From positions 83,835 through 147,834 of the forward strand of contig NZ_JOGX01000019.1 of assembly GCF_000719555.1 (NCBI RefSeq): a stretch of 64,000 bases of DNA, in the 5' to 3' direction. Below, in pieces: positions 1 through 7,933 of the stretch (positions are counted from its first letter, which is position 1; each line of letters starts with the position of its first letter). Both the position numbers and the translations under genes were made by a program. The notes under the pieces were generated by a model, which saw nothing but the letters and a program-made list of their open reading frames with translations, was not told the origin of the DNA and made no database searches. This DNA is from Streptomyces sp. NRRL F-5727. Its GTDB lineage: Bacteria > Actinomycetota > Actinomycetes > Streptomycetales > Streptomycetaceae.

Positions 1-853
1 CGCGGGCGATCCGGTCGCGGACGAGGGGGTCGGCGGCGGCGCCGTTGCGCCTGGCCAGGTCGATGACGGCCTCGAGTTCGCGGCGGAAGCCGACCTGCTG
101 GCCGAGGGTGGAGACGCCGCGCTCGAAGCCGAGGGTGGCCATGGCGACCTTCCAGCCCTCGCCGGGGGCGCCGACGAGGTGGCCGGCGTCGGTCCTGGCC
201 CCGTCGAAGAACACCTCGTTGAACTCGGAGGTACCGGTGAGCTGCACGATCGGCCGGATCTCGACCCCGGGGGCGTCCAGCGGCACGAGGAGGTAGGAGA
301 GGCCGTGGTGGCGGGTCGAGCCGGGTTCGGTGCGGGCGACGACGAAGCACCAGTCGGCCTCGTGGGCGCCTGAGGTCCACACCTTCTGTCCGGTGACCAC
401 CCAGGAGCCGCCGTCGCGTTCGGCGCGGGTGCGGACGTTGGCCAGGTCGGAGCCGGCGTCGGGCTCGGAGTAGCCCTGGCACCAGAGTTCGTCGACGGCG
501 ACGATCCGGGGGAGGAAGCGGGCGCGCTGGGCCGGGGTGCCGAAGGCGATGAGGGTCGGCCCGAGGAGCTGTTCGCCGATGTGGCCGACGCGTGCGGGGC
601 CGTCGGCGAGGGCGTACTCCTCGTGGAAGGCGACCTGTTCCTCCAGGCTCGCGCCGCGGCCGCCGTACTCCTTCGGCCAGCCGACACAGGTCCAGCCGTG
701 GGCGGCCATGTGCCGTTCCCAGGCGAGGCGTTCGGGGTGCGCCTCGTGCTCGCGTCCGGGGCCGCCGCGGCCGCGCAGGGTCGCGAACTCGCCGGTGAGG
801 TGGGCCCGCAGCCAGCCGCGGACCTCCCTGCGGAACTCCTCGACGTCGCTCAT
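1..853 (-). CDS. acyl-CoA dehydrogenase, 3' end cut by the window
   Basis: FAD-dependent acyl-CoA dehydrogenase that would introduce the alpha-beta double bond into an acyl-CoA thioester. The protein starts MSDVEEFRREVRGW and carries the family motifs GYSEPDAGSDLA (about residue 126) and VTGQKVWTSGA (about residue 150), which contact flavin and substrate. The C-terminal helical domain lies beyond base 1, so catalytic residues there cannot be judged. The ATG at 853 fits the N-terminal alignment of the family. It is transcribed divergently from the crotonase/ACAD operon starting at 899, with only 45 bp between start codons, so the two units probably share an operator. The substrate is unknown; a steroid side chain, ring fragment or branched acid are all possible. 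Confidence 0.9.
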   Translation of the reverse strand, partial: MSDVEEFRREVRGWLRAHLTGEFATLRGRGGPGREHEAHPERLAWERHMAAHGWTCVGWPKEYGGRGASLEEQVAFHEEYALADGPARVGHIGEQLLGPTLIAFGTPAQRARFLPRIVAVDELWCQGYSEPDAGSDLANVRTRAERDGGSWVVTGQKVWTSGAHEADWCFVVARTEPGSTRHHGLSYLLVPLDAPGVEIRPIVQLTGTSEFNEVFFDGARTDAGHLVGAPGEGWKVAMATLGFERGVSTLGQQVGFRRELEAVIDLARRNGAAADPLVRDRIAR

Positions 854-866
854 GGCCGTACGTTAA

Positions 867-886
867 CCTACCAAACACTTGTTAGG
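867..886. promoter_or_regulatory. TetR-type palindromic operator between divergent ACAD units
   Basis: Imperfect 20-bp inverted repeat with arms CCTAnCAA and TTGnTAGG, the only AT-richer stretch in the 45-bp gap. The inner 14 bases (870-883) match the published mycobacterial KstR2 consensus AnCAAGnnCTTGnT at all fixed positions but one, as I recall that consensus. KstR2-like TetR repressors control acyl-CoA and steroid-ring catabolism genes. No TetR gene lies beside it here, so the regulator would act in trans. Confidence 0.55.
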
Positions 887-898
887 GAAGGAGGACGG

Positions 899-1789
899 AT
901 GTCCGCTGCCCGCACCACGTCCGCCGAGCCCGTCCGCTACGAACGGCGGGGCCCCGTCGCCGTCGTCACCATGGACCGGCCCGAGTACCGCAACGCCCAG
1001 AACTCCGCGATGACCTACGCCCTCGACCGCGCCTTCTACCGCGCGGCCGACGACGGCGAGGTCAAGGTCGTCGTCCTCGCCGGCGCCGGCGAGCACTTCT
1101 CCGCCGGCCACGACATCGGCACCCCCGAGCGCGACGCGCACCTGTCCTTCGAGCGGAGGGCCGGCCTCTGGTGGGACCACTCGGACAAGGAGGGCGCGGA
1201 GAGCCGCTTCGCCCGCGAGTCCGAGGTCTACCTGGGCATGTGCCGCCGCTGGCGCGAACTGCCCAAGCCGGTCGTCGCCTCGGTGCAGGGCGCCTGCGTC
1301 GCCGGCGGTCTGATGCTCGCCTGGGTCTGCGACCTGATCGTCGCCTCCGAGGACGCCTTCTTCGCCGACCCGGTGGTCCGCATGGGCATCCCCGGCGTCG
1401 AGTACTTCGCCCACCCCTGGGTGATGCCGCCCCGGATCGCCAAGGAGTTCCTGTACACCGGCGACCGGATGAGCGCCCGCCGCGCCCACCAGGTCGGCAT
1501 GGTCAACAGAGTCGCCCCCCGCGCCGAACTCGAAGCCGTGACCATGGAGCTGGCGCACCGGATCGCCGAGATGCCCCGCATGGGACTGGCGCTCACCAAG
1601 CGCGCCGTCAACCAGGCGGAGGACCTCCAGGGCCTGCACACCGGCATGGACGCCGTCTTCGGCCTGCACCACCTCGCGCACGCGCACAACGCCGAGACCG
1701 CCCGCGACGCGCTCGGCGGCATGGACATCCACGCGATGCTGCGCCGTTCCGGGGGACGACCCCCCTGCCCCGGGAAGGCGGACGCCTGA
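899..1789 (+). CDS. enoyl-CoA hydratase/isomerase-like (crotonase fold) protein
   Basis: A 296-aa crotonase-superfamily protein. The oxyanion-hole segment HFSAGHD (about 66-72) and the second glycine segment GACVAGGLM (about 131-139) are clear, so CoA thioester binding is expected. At the two positions that hold the catalytic glutamates of classical hydratases the sequence reads AGGLMLAW and ADPVVRMGIPG. Both glutamates are absent, so simple enoyl-CoA hydration is doubtful and another crotonase reaction is possible. The ATG at 899 has a strong GGAGGA Shine-Dalgarno just upstream. The stop overlaps the next ATG by one base, so it is co-translated with the ACADs downstream. Confidence 0.85.
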   Translation: MSAARTTSAEPVRYERRGPVAVVTMDRPEYRNAQNSAMTYALDRAFYRAADDGEVKVVVLAGAGEHFSAGHDIGTPERDAHLSFERRAGLWWDHSDKEGAESRFARESEVYLGMCRRWRELPKPVVASVQGACVAGGLMLAWVCDLIVASEDAFFADPVVRMGIPGVEYFAHPWVMPPRIAKEFLYTGDRMSARRAHQVGMVNRVAPRAELEAVTMELAHRIAEMPRMGLALTKRAVNQAEDLQGLHTGMDAVFGLHHLAHAHNAETARDALGGMDIHAMLRRSGGRPPCPGKADA

Positions 1790-2958
1790 TGGACCTCGAC
1801 TTCTCCGCGGCGGACGACGCCTTCCGGGCCGAGGCCCGCGCCTGGCTCGCCGACCACGTCCCCGGCACACCCCTGCCGTCCCTGGAGACCGCCGAGGGCT
1901 TCGCCGCCCACCGCGCCTGGGAGGCCGAACTCGCCGCCGACCGCTGGTCGGTGGTCTCCTGGCCCGAGGAGTACGGCGGCCGGGGCTGCTCCGTCCTCGC
2001 CTGGCTGGTCTTCGAGGAGGAGTACTACGCCGCGGGCGCGCCCGGCCGGGTCAGCCAGAACGGCATCAACCTGCTCGCCCCCACCCTCTTCGAGCACGGC
2101 ACCGCCGAGCAGCGCGCCCGCGTCCTGCCCCCCATGGCGTCCGGCGAGGTCGTCTGGGCCCAGGCGTGGTCCGAGCCCGAGTCCGGCTCCGACCTCGCGA
2201 GCCTGCGCTCCACCGCCGACCGCACCGACGGCGGCTGGCTGCTCCGCGGCCAGAAGACCTGGTCCTCCCGGGCCGCCTTCGCCGACCGCGCCTTCGGCCT
2301 CTTCCGCAGCGACCCCGGGGCGGACAGGCCGCACCGGGGCCTCACGTATCTCATGTTCCCGCTGGACGCGGAGGGCGTCACCGTGCGGCCCGTCGGCCGG
2401 CTCGACGGCAAGCCCGCCTTCGCCGAACTCTTCCTCGACGACGTGTTCGTCCCCGACGAGGACGTCATCGGCGCCCCCGGCGACGGCTGGCGGGTCGCCA
2501 TGAGCACCGCCGGCAACGAGCGCGGCCTGACCCTGCGCAGTCCCGGCCGGTTCTCCGCCGCCGCCGACCGGCTCGCCGCGCTCTGGCGCGAGCGCGCCGA
2601 CCCCGCCGACACCGCCGTCCGCGACCGCGTCGCCGACGCGGTCATCGGCGCCCGCGCCTACCGCCTGTTCACCTACGCCAACGCCTCACGGCTCGCCGCC
2701 GGCGGCTCCATCGGCGCGGAGTCCAGCCTCAACAAGGTCTTCTGGTCCGAGCTCGACATCGCCCTCCACGAGACCGCCCTCGACCTCCTCGGACCGTACG
2801 GCGAACTCTCCGACGAGGCCCCGGAGGCCCCCGCGCACGGCGCCTGGGCCGAGGGCCACACCTTCGCCCTGGCCGGGCCGATCTACGCCGGGACCAACGA
2901 GATCCAGCGCGACATCATCGCCGAGCGGCTGCTCGGCCTGCCGAAGGGACGCCGGTGA
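1789..2958 (+). CDS. acyl-CoA dehydrogenase (first of three tandem)
   Basis: A 389-aa full-length ACAD. It has the N-terminal helical domain, the beta-domain motif WSEPESGSDLA (about 125-135) followed by LRGQKTWSS, and the C-terminal helical domain ending GPIYAGTNEIQRDIIAERL. At the position of the Glu376 base of medium-chain ACAD (YEGT) it has YAGT. That is common in the subgroup whose base lies elsewhere or which work as alpha-beta heteromers, for example mycobacterial cholesterol FadE pairs. Its start overlaps the upstream stop and its stop overlaps the next start (ATGA). It probably passes electrons to ETF. Confidence 0.92.
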   Translation: MDLDFSAADDAFRAEARAWLADHVPGTPLPSLETAEGFAAHRAWEAELAADRWSVVSWPEEYGGRGCSVLAWLVFEEEYYAAGAPGRVSQNGINLLAPTLFEHGTAEQRARVLPPMASGEVVWAQAWSEPESGSDLASLRSTADRTDGGWLLRGQKTWSSRAAFADRAFGLFRSDPGADRPHRGLTYLMFPLDAEGVTVRPVGRLDGKPAFAELFLDDVFVPDEDVIGAPGDGWRVAMSTAGNERGLTLRSPGRFSAAADRLAALWRERADPADTAVRDRVADAVIGARAYRLFTYANASRLAAGGSIGAESSLNKVFWSELDIALHETALDLLGPYGELSDEAPEAPAHGAWAEGHTFALAGPIYAGTNEIQRDIIAERLLGLPKGRR

Positions 2959-3989
2959 TGCGGTTCCTGCTGGACGACGGACAGCGGGAGTTCGCCCGCA
3001 CCCTGGACACCCTGCTGACGGCCGCCGACACCCCGGCTACCGCGCGGGCCTGGGCGGCCGGCGACCACGCCCCGGGGCGCGCGCTCTGGACCCGGCTCGC
3101 GGCGGCGGGCGTCTTCGCGCTCGCCGTACCGGAGACGTACGAGGGCCTGGGACCGCTGCCGGTGGAACTGGCCGTCGCCTTCACCGAGCTCGGCCGGCAC
3201 GCCGCCCCCGGCCCGCTGGTCGAGACGGTCGCCGCCGCCGCCCTCCTCGACCGCCTCGGCGACAAGACCGCGGCCGCCGCGTGGCTGCCCCGGCTCGCCG
3301 CCGGCGAGGCGACCGCCTCCCTCTGCGTCCCGGACCTCACCGGCCCGTACGCGCTCGACGCGGACATCGCCGACGCGGTGCTCGTCGCCGACGGCGACAC
3401 CGTCCGCCTCGCCGCCACGGCCGGCCCCGTCCAGCCCTCCGCCGACCCGGCCCGCCGGCTCGCCCGCCCCGCCGGCGGCACCGTCCTGGCCCGGGGCCCC
3501 GAAGCGGCCGCCGCCACCGGGTACGCCGCCGAGGTCGCCGCCCTCGCCACCGCCGCCCAGTCGCTGGGCCTCGGCCGGGCCCTGCTCGACCGGACGGTCG
3601 CCTACGCCCGACAGCGCACCCAGTTCGGCGTCCCCATCGGCTCGTTCCAGGCCGTGCAGCACCGGCTGGCCGACACCCTCCTCGCCCTCGAGTTCGCCCA
3701 GCCCCTCCTGTACGAGGCCGCGCTGACCCTGGCCGCGCACGGGACGGCCCCCCGGGAGATCGCCGCCGCCAAGGTCACCGCCGGCGAGGCGGCCCACTCC
3801 GCCGCCCGCACCGCCCTCCAGCTCCACGGCGCCGTCGGCTACACCGAGGAGCTGGACCTCTCCCTGTGGATCCGCAAGGCACGCCCGCTCCGCGACGCCT
3901 GGGGGTCCCCCGCCTCCTGCCGCGCCCGCGTCCTCGCCCCCTGGCCGACCGGCGCCGCACCCGTCCCGCAGCAGGGAGGAGCGGCATGA
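2958..3989 (+). CDS. acyl-CoA dehydrogenase (second of three tandem, short form)
   Basis: A 343-aa ACAD-like subunit with a weakly conserved N-terminal half. The C-terminal half is clear: YARQRTQFGVPIGSFQAVQH (about 215-234), then LQLHGAVGYTEELDLSLW. It ends soon after, without the YEGT/YAGT loop. Short ACADs with a recognisable C-terminal FAD-contact region but a degenerate middle domain are typical partners in alpha2-beta2 heterotetramers. Translation overlaps both neighbours by 4 bp, which fits stoichiometric co-expression. Which neighbour it pairs with is inference. Confidence 0.88.
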   Translation: MRFLLDDGQREFARTLDTLLTAADTPATARAWAAGDHAPGRALWTRLAAAGVFALAVPETYEGLGPLPVELAVAFTELGRHAAPGPLVETVAAAALLDRLGDKTAAAAWLPRLAAGEATASLCVPDLTGPYALDADIADAVLVADGDTVRLAATAGPVQPSADPARRLARPAGGTVLARGPEAAAATGYAAEVAALATAAQSLGLGRALLDRTVAYARQRTQFGVPIGSFQAVQHRLADTLLALEFAQPLLYEAALTLAAHGTAPREIAAAKVTAGEAAHSAARTALQLHGAVGYTEELDLSLWIRKARPLRDAWGSPASCRARVLAPWPTGAAPVPQQGGAA

Positions 3990-5095
3990 GGTTCACCGAG
4001 GAGCAGGAGGAACTGCGCACGGCCGTGCGGGGGGTGCTGCGGCGGCATCCCGGCGAGGCGGCCTGGCGGCCGCTGGCCGAGCAGGTCGGCGTCGCGGGGC
4101 TGGCCGTCCCCGAGGAGTACGGCGGGGCGGGCTGCGGGGCCGTGGAGGTCCACGTGGTGATGGAGGAGCTGGGGCGCGAGTTGAGCCCCGTCCCGTACCT
4201 CGGCTCCGCGGTGCTCGCCGTGCAGACGCTGCTGGCCGCCGCCGACCCCGGGGAGTGCGCCGCGCTGCTGCCGGGTCTGGCCTCGGGCGCGACGACGGCG
4301 GCCCTGGCCTGGGCCGAGGACGGCTCCTGGGACCCGGAGGCGGTACGCGCCGAGGCCGCCCCCCGCCCCGGCGGCGGCTGGCAGCTCACCGGGGTGAAGG
4401 AGCATGTGCTCGACGGGACGCGCGCCGGGACGCTCCTGGTGGCCGCCCGTACGCCCGCCGGGGTGTCGCTCTTCGCGGTGCCCGGCGACGCGCCGGGCGT
4501 CGGCCGGGAGGAGCCGGTCCCGATGGACGCCACCCGGGCGCAGACGCGGGTGGTGCTCGACGGCGCGGAGGGCCGGCCGGTCGGCACCGGGGGCGACGGC
4601 GGCCGGGTGCTGCGGCACGTCCTCGACCTGGCCTGTACGGCGCTCGCCGCCGAGCAGGTCGGGGCGGCCGCGCGGTGCCTCGAACTCACGGTGGCGTACG
4701 CCGGGGAGCGGGTGCAGTTCGGGCGCCCGATCGGCTCCTTCCAGGCGGTGAAGCACCGGCTCGCGGACGCGTACGTCCGGGTCGAGTCGGCCCGCTCCGC
4801 CGCGCTCGGCGCGGCCTTCGCCGCCGCGGACGGGGTGAGCGGACCGGAGCTGACCCGGCTGGCCGCCACCGCCCGGTCGGTCTGCTCGGAGGCGTTCTCA
4901 GAGGTGGCCGGCGAGATGATCCAGCTGCACGGCGGGATCGGCATCACCTGGGAGCACGACGCCCACCGCTACTTCAAGCGGGCGCACGGCTCCGGTCGGC
5001 TCTTCGGCCCGCCGCACTGGCACCGCTCCCGGCTGGCCACCGCGCTGGGCCTGCCGGACCCGGTGCCGGCCGGCCGGCGGCCGGTCAGCCGTTGA
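3986..5095 (+). CDS. acyl-CoA dehydrogenase (third of three tandem)
   Basis: A 369-aa ACAD-family protein starting MRFTEEQEELRTAVRG. It has VPEEYGGAGCGAVEV in the N-terminal domain, a diverged middle domain, and a well-kept C-terminal part with RVQFGRPIGSFQAVKHRLAD and IQLHGGIGITWEHDAHRYFK. The C-terminal sequence places it in the same heteromer-forming ACAD subgroup as its neighbours. It is the last gene of the operon. The stop overlaps the end of the convergent hypothetical gene by 11 bp, with no room for a separate terminator. Confidence 0.9.
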   Translation: MRFTEEQEELRTAVRGVLRRHPGEAAWRPLAEQVGVAGLAVPEEYGGAGCGAVEVHVVMEELGRELSPVPYLGSAVLAVQTLLAAADPGECAALLPGLASGATTAALAWAEDGSWDPEAVRAEAAPRPGGGWQLTGVKEHVLDGTRAGTLLVAARTPAGVSLFAVPGDAPGVGREEPVPMDATRAQTRVVLDGAEGRPVGTGGDGGRVLRHVLDLACTALAAEQVGAAARCLELTVAYAGERVQFGRPIGSFQAVKHRLADAYVRVESARSAALGAAFAAADGVSGPELTRLAATARSVCSEAFSEVAGEMIQLHGGIGITWEHDAHRYFKRAHGSGRLFGPPHWHRSRLATALGLPDPVPAGRRPVSR

Positions 5096-5741
5096 TGGAG
5101 AAGAAGATGGTGTCGTGGGTGTACCAGTCGTACCCCCGCGCCTTGGTGGACTCCCACTCCTCGTGCTCGAACTCCAGCTTCTCGATGAGGAGATCGAGGT
5201 CGTAGACGAAGTCCGGGTCGATCCTGTCGCGGACCGCCCGGTAGGCGTCGACGGCCGGCTTCGCCCGGTCGAGCGGCAGCATCCCGATGTCGGGGCCGTC
5301 GATCGCGCACGGGATGAAGAAGGGGATCTCGTCCGGCGGCCCGGAGAAGAGGTAGCCGTGGGGCAGCAGTTCGGCGGGGACGCCGTGCTGCTTCAGCTGC
5401 TCGTCGAGGAGGCCGAAGAAGGTGCTGGGCTTGGAGTAGACGCCGAAGTCCAGGGAGTCGGAGCCGCAGTAGTCGATGACGTGCTGGAGCGCGCGGGCGT
5501 ATGCCTTGCCCACGTACGTCCCCTCCGCGTCGGCCCGGCCCTCGATCAGGTGCTCCAGAGCCTCGGGAATCGTCAGTCCCCAGTCGAGGTCCTGACGGTC
5601 CAGGTCGCGCTGACTGGCCTCGGCCCGCTCGCGCATCATGGCGAGCACGCGCCGCTGGTCGTCGGTGAGGCGCTCCGCGGCTCCGAGGTAGGCGACGGCC
5701 TTCGCGCGGTCGCCGATGGTGTACGAGATGATCCGGCTCAT
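5085..5741 (-). CDS. hypothetical protein, DUF7691/DUF1877-like
   Basis: A 218-aa soluble, acidic protein beginning MSRIISYTIGDRAKAVAYLG. No signal peptide or membrane segment is visible. The pattern of an N-terminal short Ser/Tyr strand, a central run of helices and a C-terminal acidic tail (IEKLEFEHEEWESTKARGYD) resembles small actinobacterial DUF7691/DUF1877-type proteins of unknown function. I chose the third Met because AGGA lies 8 nt upstream of it; two in-frame Met codons up to 5771 are alternatives. It is monocistronic, downstream of the gap terminator. Confidence 0.75.
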   Translation of the reverse strand: MSRIISYTIGDRAKAVAYLGAAERLTDDQRRVLAMMRERAEASQRDLDRQDLDWGLTIPEALEHLIEGRADAEGTYVGKAYARALQHVIDYCGSDSLDFGVYSKPSTFFGLLDEQLKQHGVPAELLPHGYLFSGPPDEIPFFIPCAIDGPDIGMLPLDRAKPAVDAYRAVRDRIDPDFVYDLDLLIEKLEFEHEEWESTKARGYDWYTHDTIFFSING

Positions 5742-5770
5742 GATCGACATCCTGTCACGCGGCACTGACA

Positions 5771-5800
5771 ACGCCCCCTCGGCCGAAGCCGAGGGGGCGT
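5771..5800 (-). terminator. intrinsic terminator of gap
   Basis: A perfect 13-bp stem (acgccccctcggc with its complement) around a CGAA loop, 20 bp past the stop of the minus-strand gap gene. It also insulates the downstream hypothetical gene that starts at 5741. Confidence 0.85.
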
Positions 5801-5819
5801 CGCGGGTGGTGACCCCGGG

Positions 5820-6815
5820 TCAGCCGGCGAGCAGTTGCAGGGTGTCGATGACGCGGTTGGAGAAGCCCCACTCGTTGTCGTACCAGGCGACGACCTTGAC
5901 GTGGCGGCCGTCGACCCGGGTGAGGGCGGCGTCGAAGATGGAGGAGTGCGGGTTGCCGGTGATGTCGGAGGAGACCAGCTCGTCCTCCGAGTACTCCAGC
6001 ACGCCGGCGAGCTTGCCCTCGGCGGCCTTGCGGTAGGCGTCGAGGATCTCCTCGCGGGTGACCTCGCGGGAGACGGTCGTGTTCAGCTCGACGATCGAGC
6101 CGACCGGCACGGGCACGCGGATGGAGTCGCCGGAGAGCTTGCCGTCCAGCTGCGGCAGGACCAGGCCGATGGCCTTGGCGGCACCGGTGCTGGTGGGCAC
6201 GATGTTCACGGCGGCGTTGCGGGCGCGGCGGGCGTCGCGGTGCGGGCCGTCCTGGAGGTTCTGCTCCTGGGTGTAGGCGTGCACGGTCGTCATGAAGCCG
6301 TGCTCGATGCCGGCCAGCTCGTCGAGGACGGCGGCCAGCGGGGCGAGCGCGTTGGTGGTGCAGGAGGCGTTGGAGACGATCGTGTGCAGCTCGGCGTCGT
6401 ACGTGTCGCTGTTCACGCCGTAGGCGAGGGTGACGTCGGCACCGTCGGAGGGGGCGCTGACGAGGACCTTCTTGGCACCGGCGTCGAGGTGGAGGCGGGC
6501 GTCCTTGGCGCTGGTGAAGCGGCCGGTGGCCTCCAGGACGATGTCGACGCCCAGCTCGGCCCAGGGGAGGTTGGCCGGCTCGCGCTCGGCGAGGACCTTG
6601 ATGCGGCGGCCGTCCACGACGAGGGTGTCGCCGTCGACGGAGACCGGGCGGCCGAGGCGGCCGGAGGTGGAGTCGAAGGCGAGGAGACGGGCGAGCGCCT
6701 TGGGCTCGGTGAGGTCGTTGACGGCGACGACCTCCAGCGTGGTGTCGCGCTCCAGGAGGGCGCGGAGCACGTTGCGGCCGATGCGACCGAAACCGTTGAT
6801 GGCGATGCGAGTCAT
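5820..6815 (-). CDS. gap: glyceraldehyde-3-phosphate dehydrogenase, type I
   Basis: A 331-aa GAPDH, the usual family length, catalysing NAD-dependent oxidative phosphorylation of glyceraldehyde-3-phosphate in glycolysis. The NAD-binding start MTRIAINGFGRIGRN and the catalytic loop SNASCTTNALAPL are intact, and the C-terminal end reads WYDNEWGFSNRVIDTLQ. The start is preceded by a GGAAGGGACC-type Shine-Dalgarno. It is a single gene, not part of a gap-pgk-tpi operon, which suggests a second GAPDH paralogue for streptomycete central metabolism. The AraC-type regulator gene lies just upstream on the same strand. Confidence 0.97.
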   Translation of the reverse strand: MTRIAINGFGRIGRNVLRALLERDTTLEVVAVNDLTEPKALARLLAFDSTSGRLGRPVSVDGDTLVVDGRRIKVLAEREPANLPWAELGVDIVLEATGRFTSAKDARLHLDAGAKKVLVSAPSDGADVTLAYGVNSDTYDAELHTIVSNASCTTNALAPLAAVLDELAGIEHGFMTTVHAYTQEQNLQDGPHRDARRARNAAVNIVPTSTGAAKAIGLVLPQLDGKLSGDSIRVPVPVGSIVELNTTVSREVTREEILDAYRKAAEGKLAGVLEYSEDELVSSDITGNPHSSIFDAALTRVDGRHVKVVAWYDNEWGFSNRVIDTLQLLAG

Positions 6816-6942
6816 GATGCGGGGTCCCTTCCGTTTCTTCGTGACCCAGCCTCGCGCGCCGCGCCGCCGCGTGGCAGGGGCGAGATCGCCATGGTCCGCA
6901 AGGATCGTGCCAAGATCTGGCGATCCGGCCCGGGTGGGGGGT

Positions 6943-7899
6943 TCAGTCGCCCTGGGTGAAGGTGCGCCGGTAGTCGCTGGGGGTGGTGCCGAGGATCCGC
7001 TGGAAGTGCATCCGCAGGTTGGCGCCGGTGCCGAGACCGGTCTCGGCGGCGATCTGCTCGACGCCGAGTTCGGAGCGTTCGAGCAGTTCACGGGCGCGGT
7101 CGACGCGGGCACGGAGCAGCCACTGCATGGGGGTGTAGCCGGTCTCCTCGACGAAGCGGCGGGAGAAGGTGCGCGGCGAGACGGCGGCGTGCCGGGCGAG
7201 GACGTCGAGGGTGAGGGGCTCGTCGAGGTGGTGCAGGACCCATTCGCGGGTGGCGGCGAAGCGCTCGCCGTGCGGTTCGGGGACGCTGCGGGGCACGTAC
7301 TGGGCCTGGCCGCCGCTGCGGTAGGGGGCGGCGACGAGCCGGCGGGCGGCGTGGTTGGCGGCGCCGACGCCGAGGTCGCCGCGGAGGATGTGCAGGCACA
7401 GGTCGAGGCCGGAGGCGGCGCCGGCGGAGGTGAGGACGCTGCCCTCGTCGACGAAGAGGACGTTCTCGTCGACCTGGACCAGGGGCCACTTCTCGGCGAG
7501 GGCGCGCGCGTAGTGCCAGTGGGTGGTGGCGCGCCGGCCGTCGAGGAGGCCGGTGGCGGCGAGCGCGAAGGCGCCGGTGGAGATGGCGGCGAGCCGGGCC
7601 CCGCGCGCGTGGGCGGCGATCAGGGCTTCGACGACGGCCTGGGGCGGGTCGTCGCGGTCGGGGAAGCGGTAGCCGGGGACGAAGACGATGTCCGCCCAGG
7701 CGAGGGCGTCGAGGCCGTGGGCGACGTTGTAGGAGAGGCCGTCGCCGCCGGTGACGAGGCCGGGGGTGGCGCCGCAGACGCGGACCTCGTAGGGCATGCT
7801 CGCGCGGGTCGTGAACACCTGGGCGGGGATGCCGACGTCGAGGGGTTTGGCGCCTTCGAGGACGAGGACGGCGACGCGGTACAGACGGGTGGGTGGCAC
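6943..7899 (-). CDS. GlxA-type transcriptional regulator (DJ-1/PfpI plus AraC HTH)
   Basis: A 318-aa protein with an N-terminal DJ-1/PfpI (class I glutamine-amidotransferase-like) domain (about 1-190) and a C-terminal AraC-type double helix-turn-helix (about 215-315). HTH motifs are LDVLARHAAVSPRTFSRRF and IAAETGLGTGANLRMHFQRI. The nucleophile-elbow cysteine of true DJ-1 proteases is not retained: the matching segment reads ISTGAFALAATG, so the domain is probably a ligand sensor. The effector is unknown. It may regulate the adjacent alcohol dehydrogenase gene (35 bp upstream, same strand) or gap. Confidence 0.92.
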   Translation of the reverse strand: MPPTRLYRVAVLVLEGAKPLDVGIPAQVFTTRASMPYEVRVCGATPGLVTGGDGLSYNVAHGLDALAWADIVFVPGYRFPDRDDPPQAVVEALIAAHARGARLAAISTGAFALAATGLLDGRRATTHWHYARALAEKWPLVQVDENVLFVDEGSVLTSAGAASGLDLCLHILRGDLGVGAANHAARRLVAAPYRSGGQAQYVPRSVPEPHGERFAATREWVLHHLDEPLTLDVLARHAAVSPRTFSRRFVEETGYTPMQWLLRARVDRARELLERSELGVEQIAAETGLGTGANLRMHFQRILGTTPSDYRRTFTQGD

Positions 7900-7933
7900 G
7901 TCACGAGCCTACGTGGCCCCGCTCCCCGGCCCG

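Noticed and set aside
581..898. Upstream extension of the crotonase frame to 581
   Set aside because: It overlaps the divergent ACAD gene and lacks family similarity; the ATG at 899 has a strong ribosome site.
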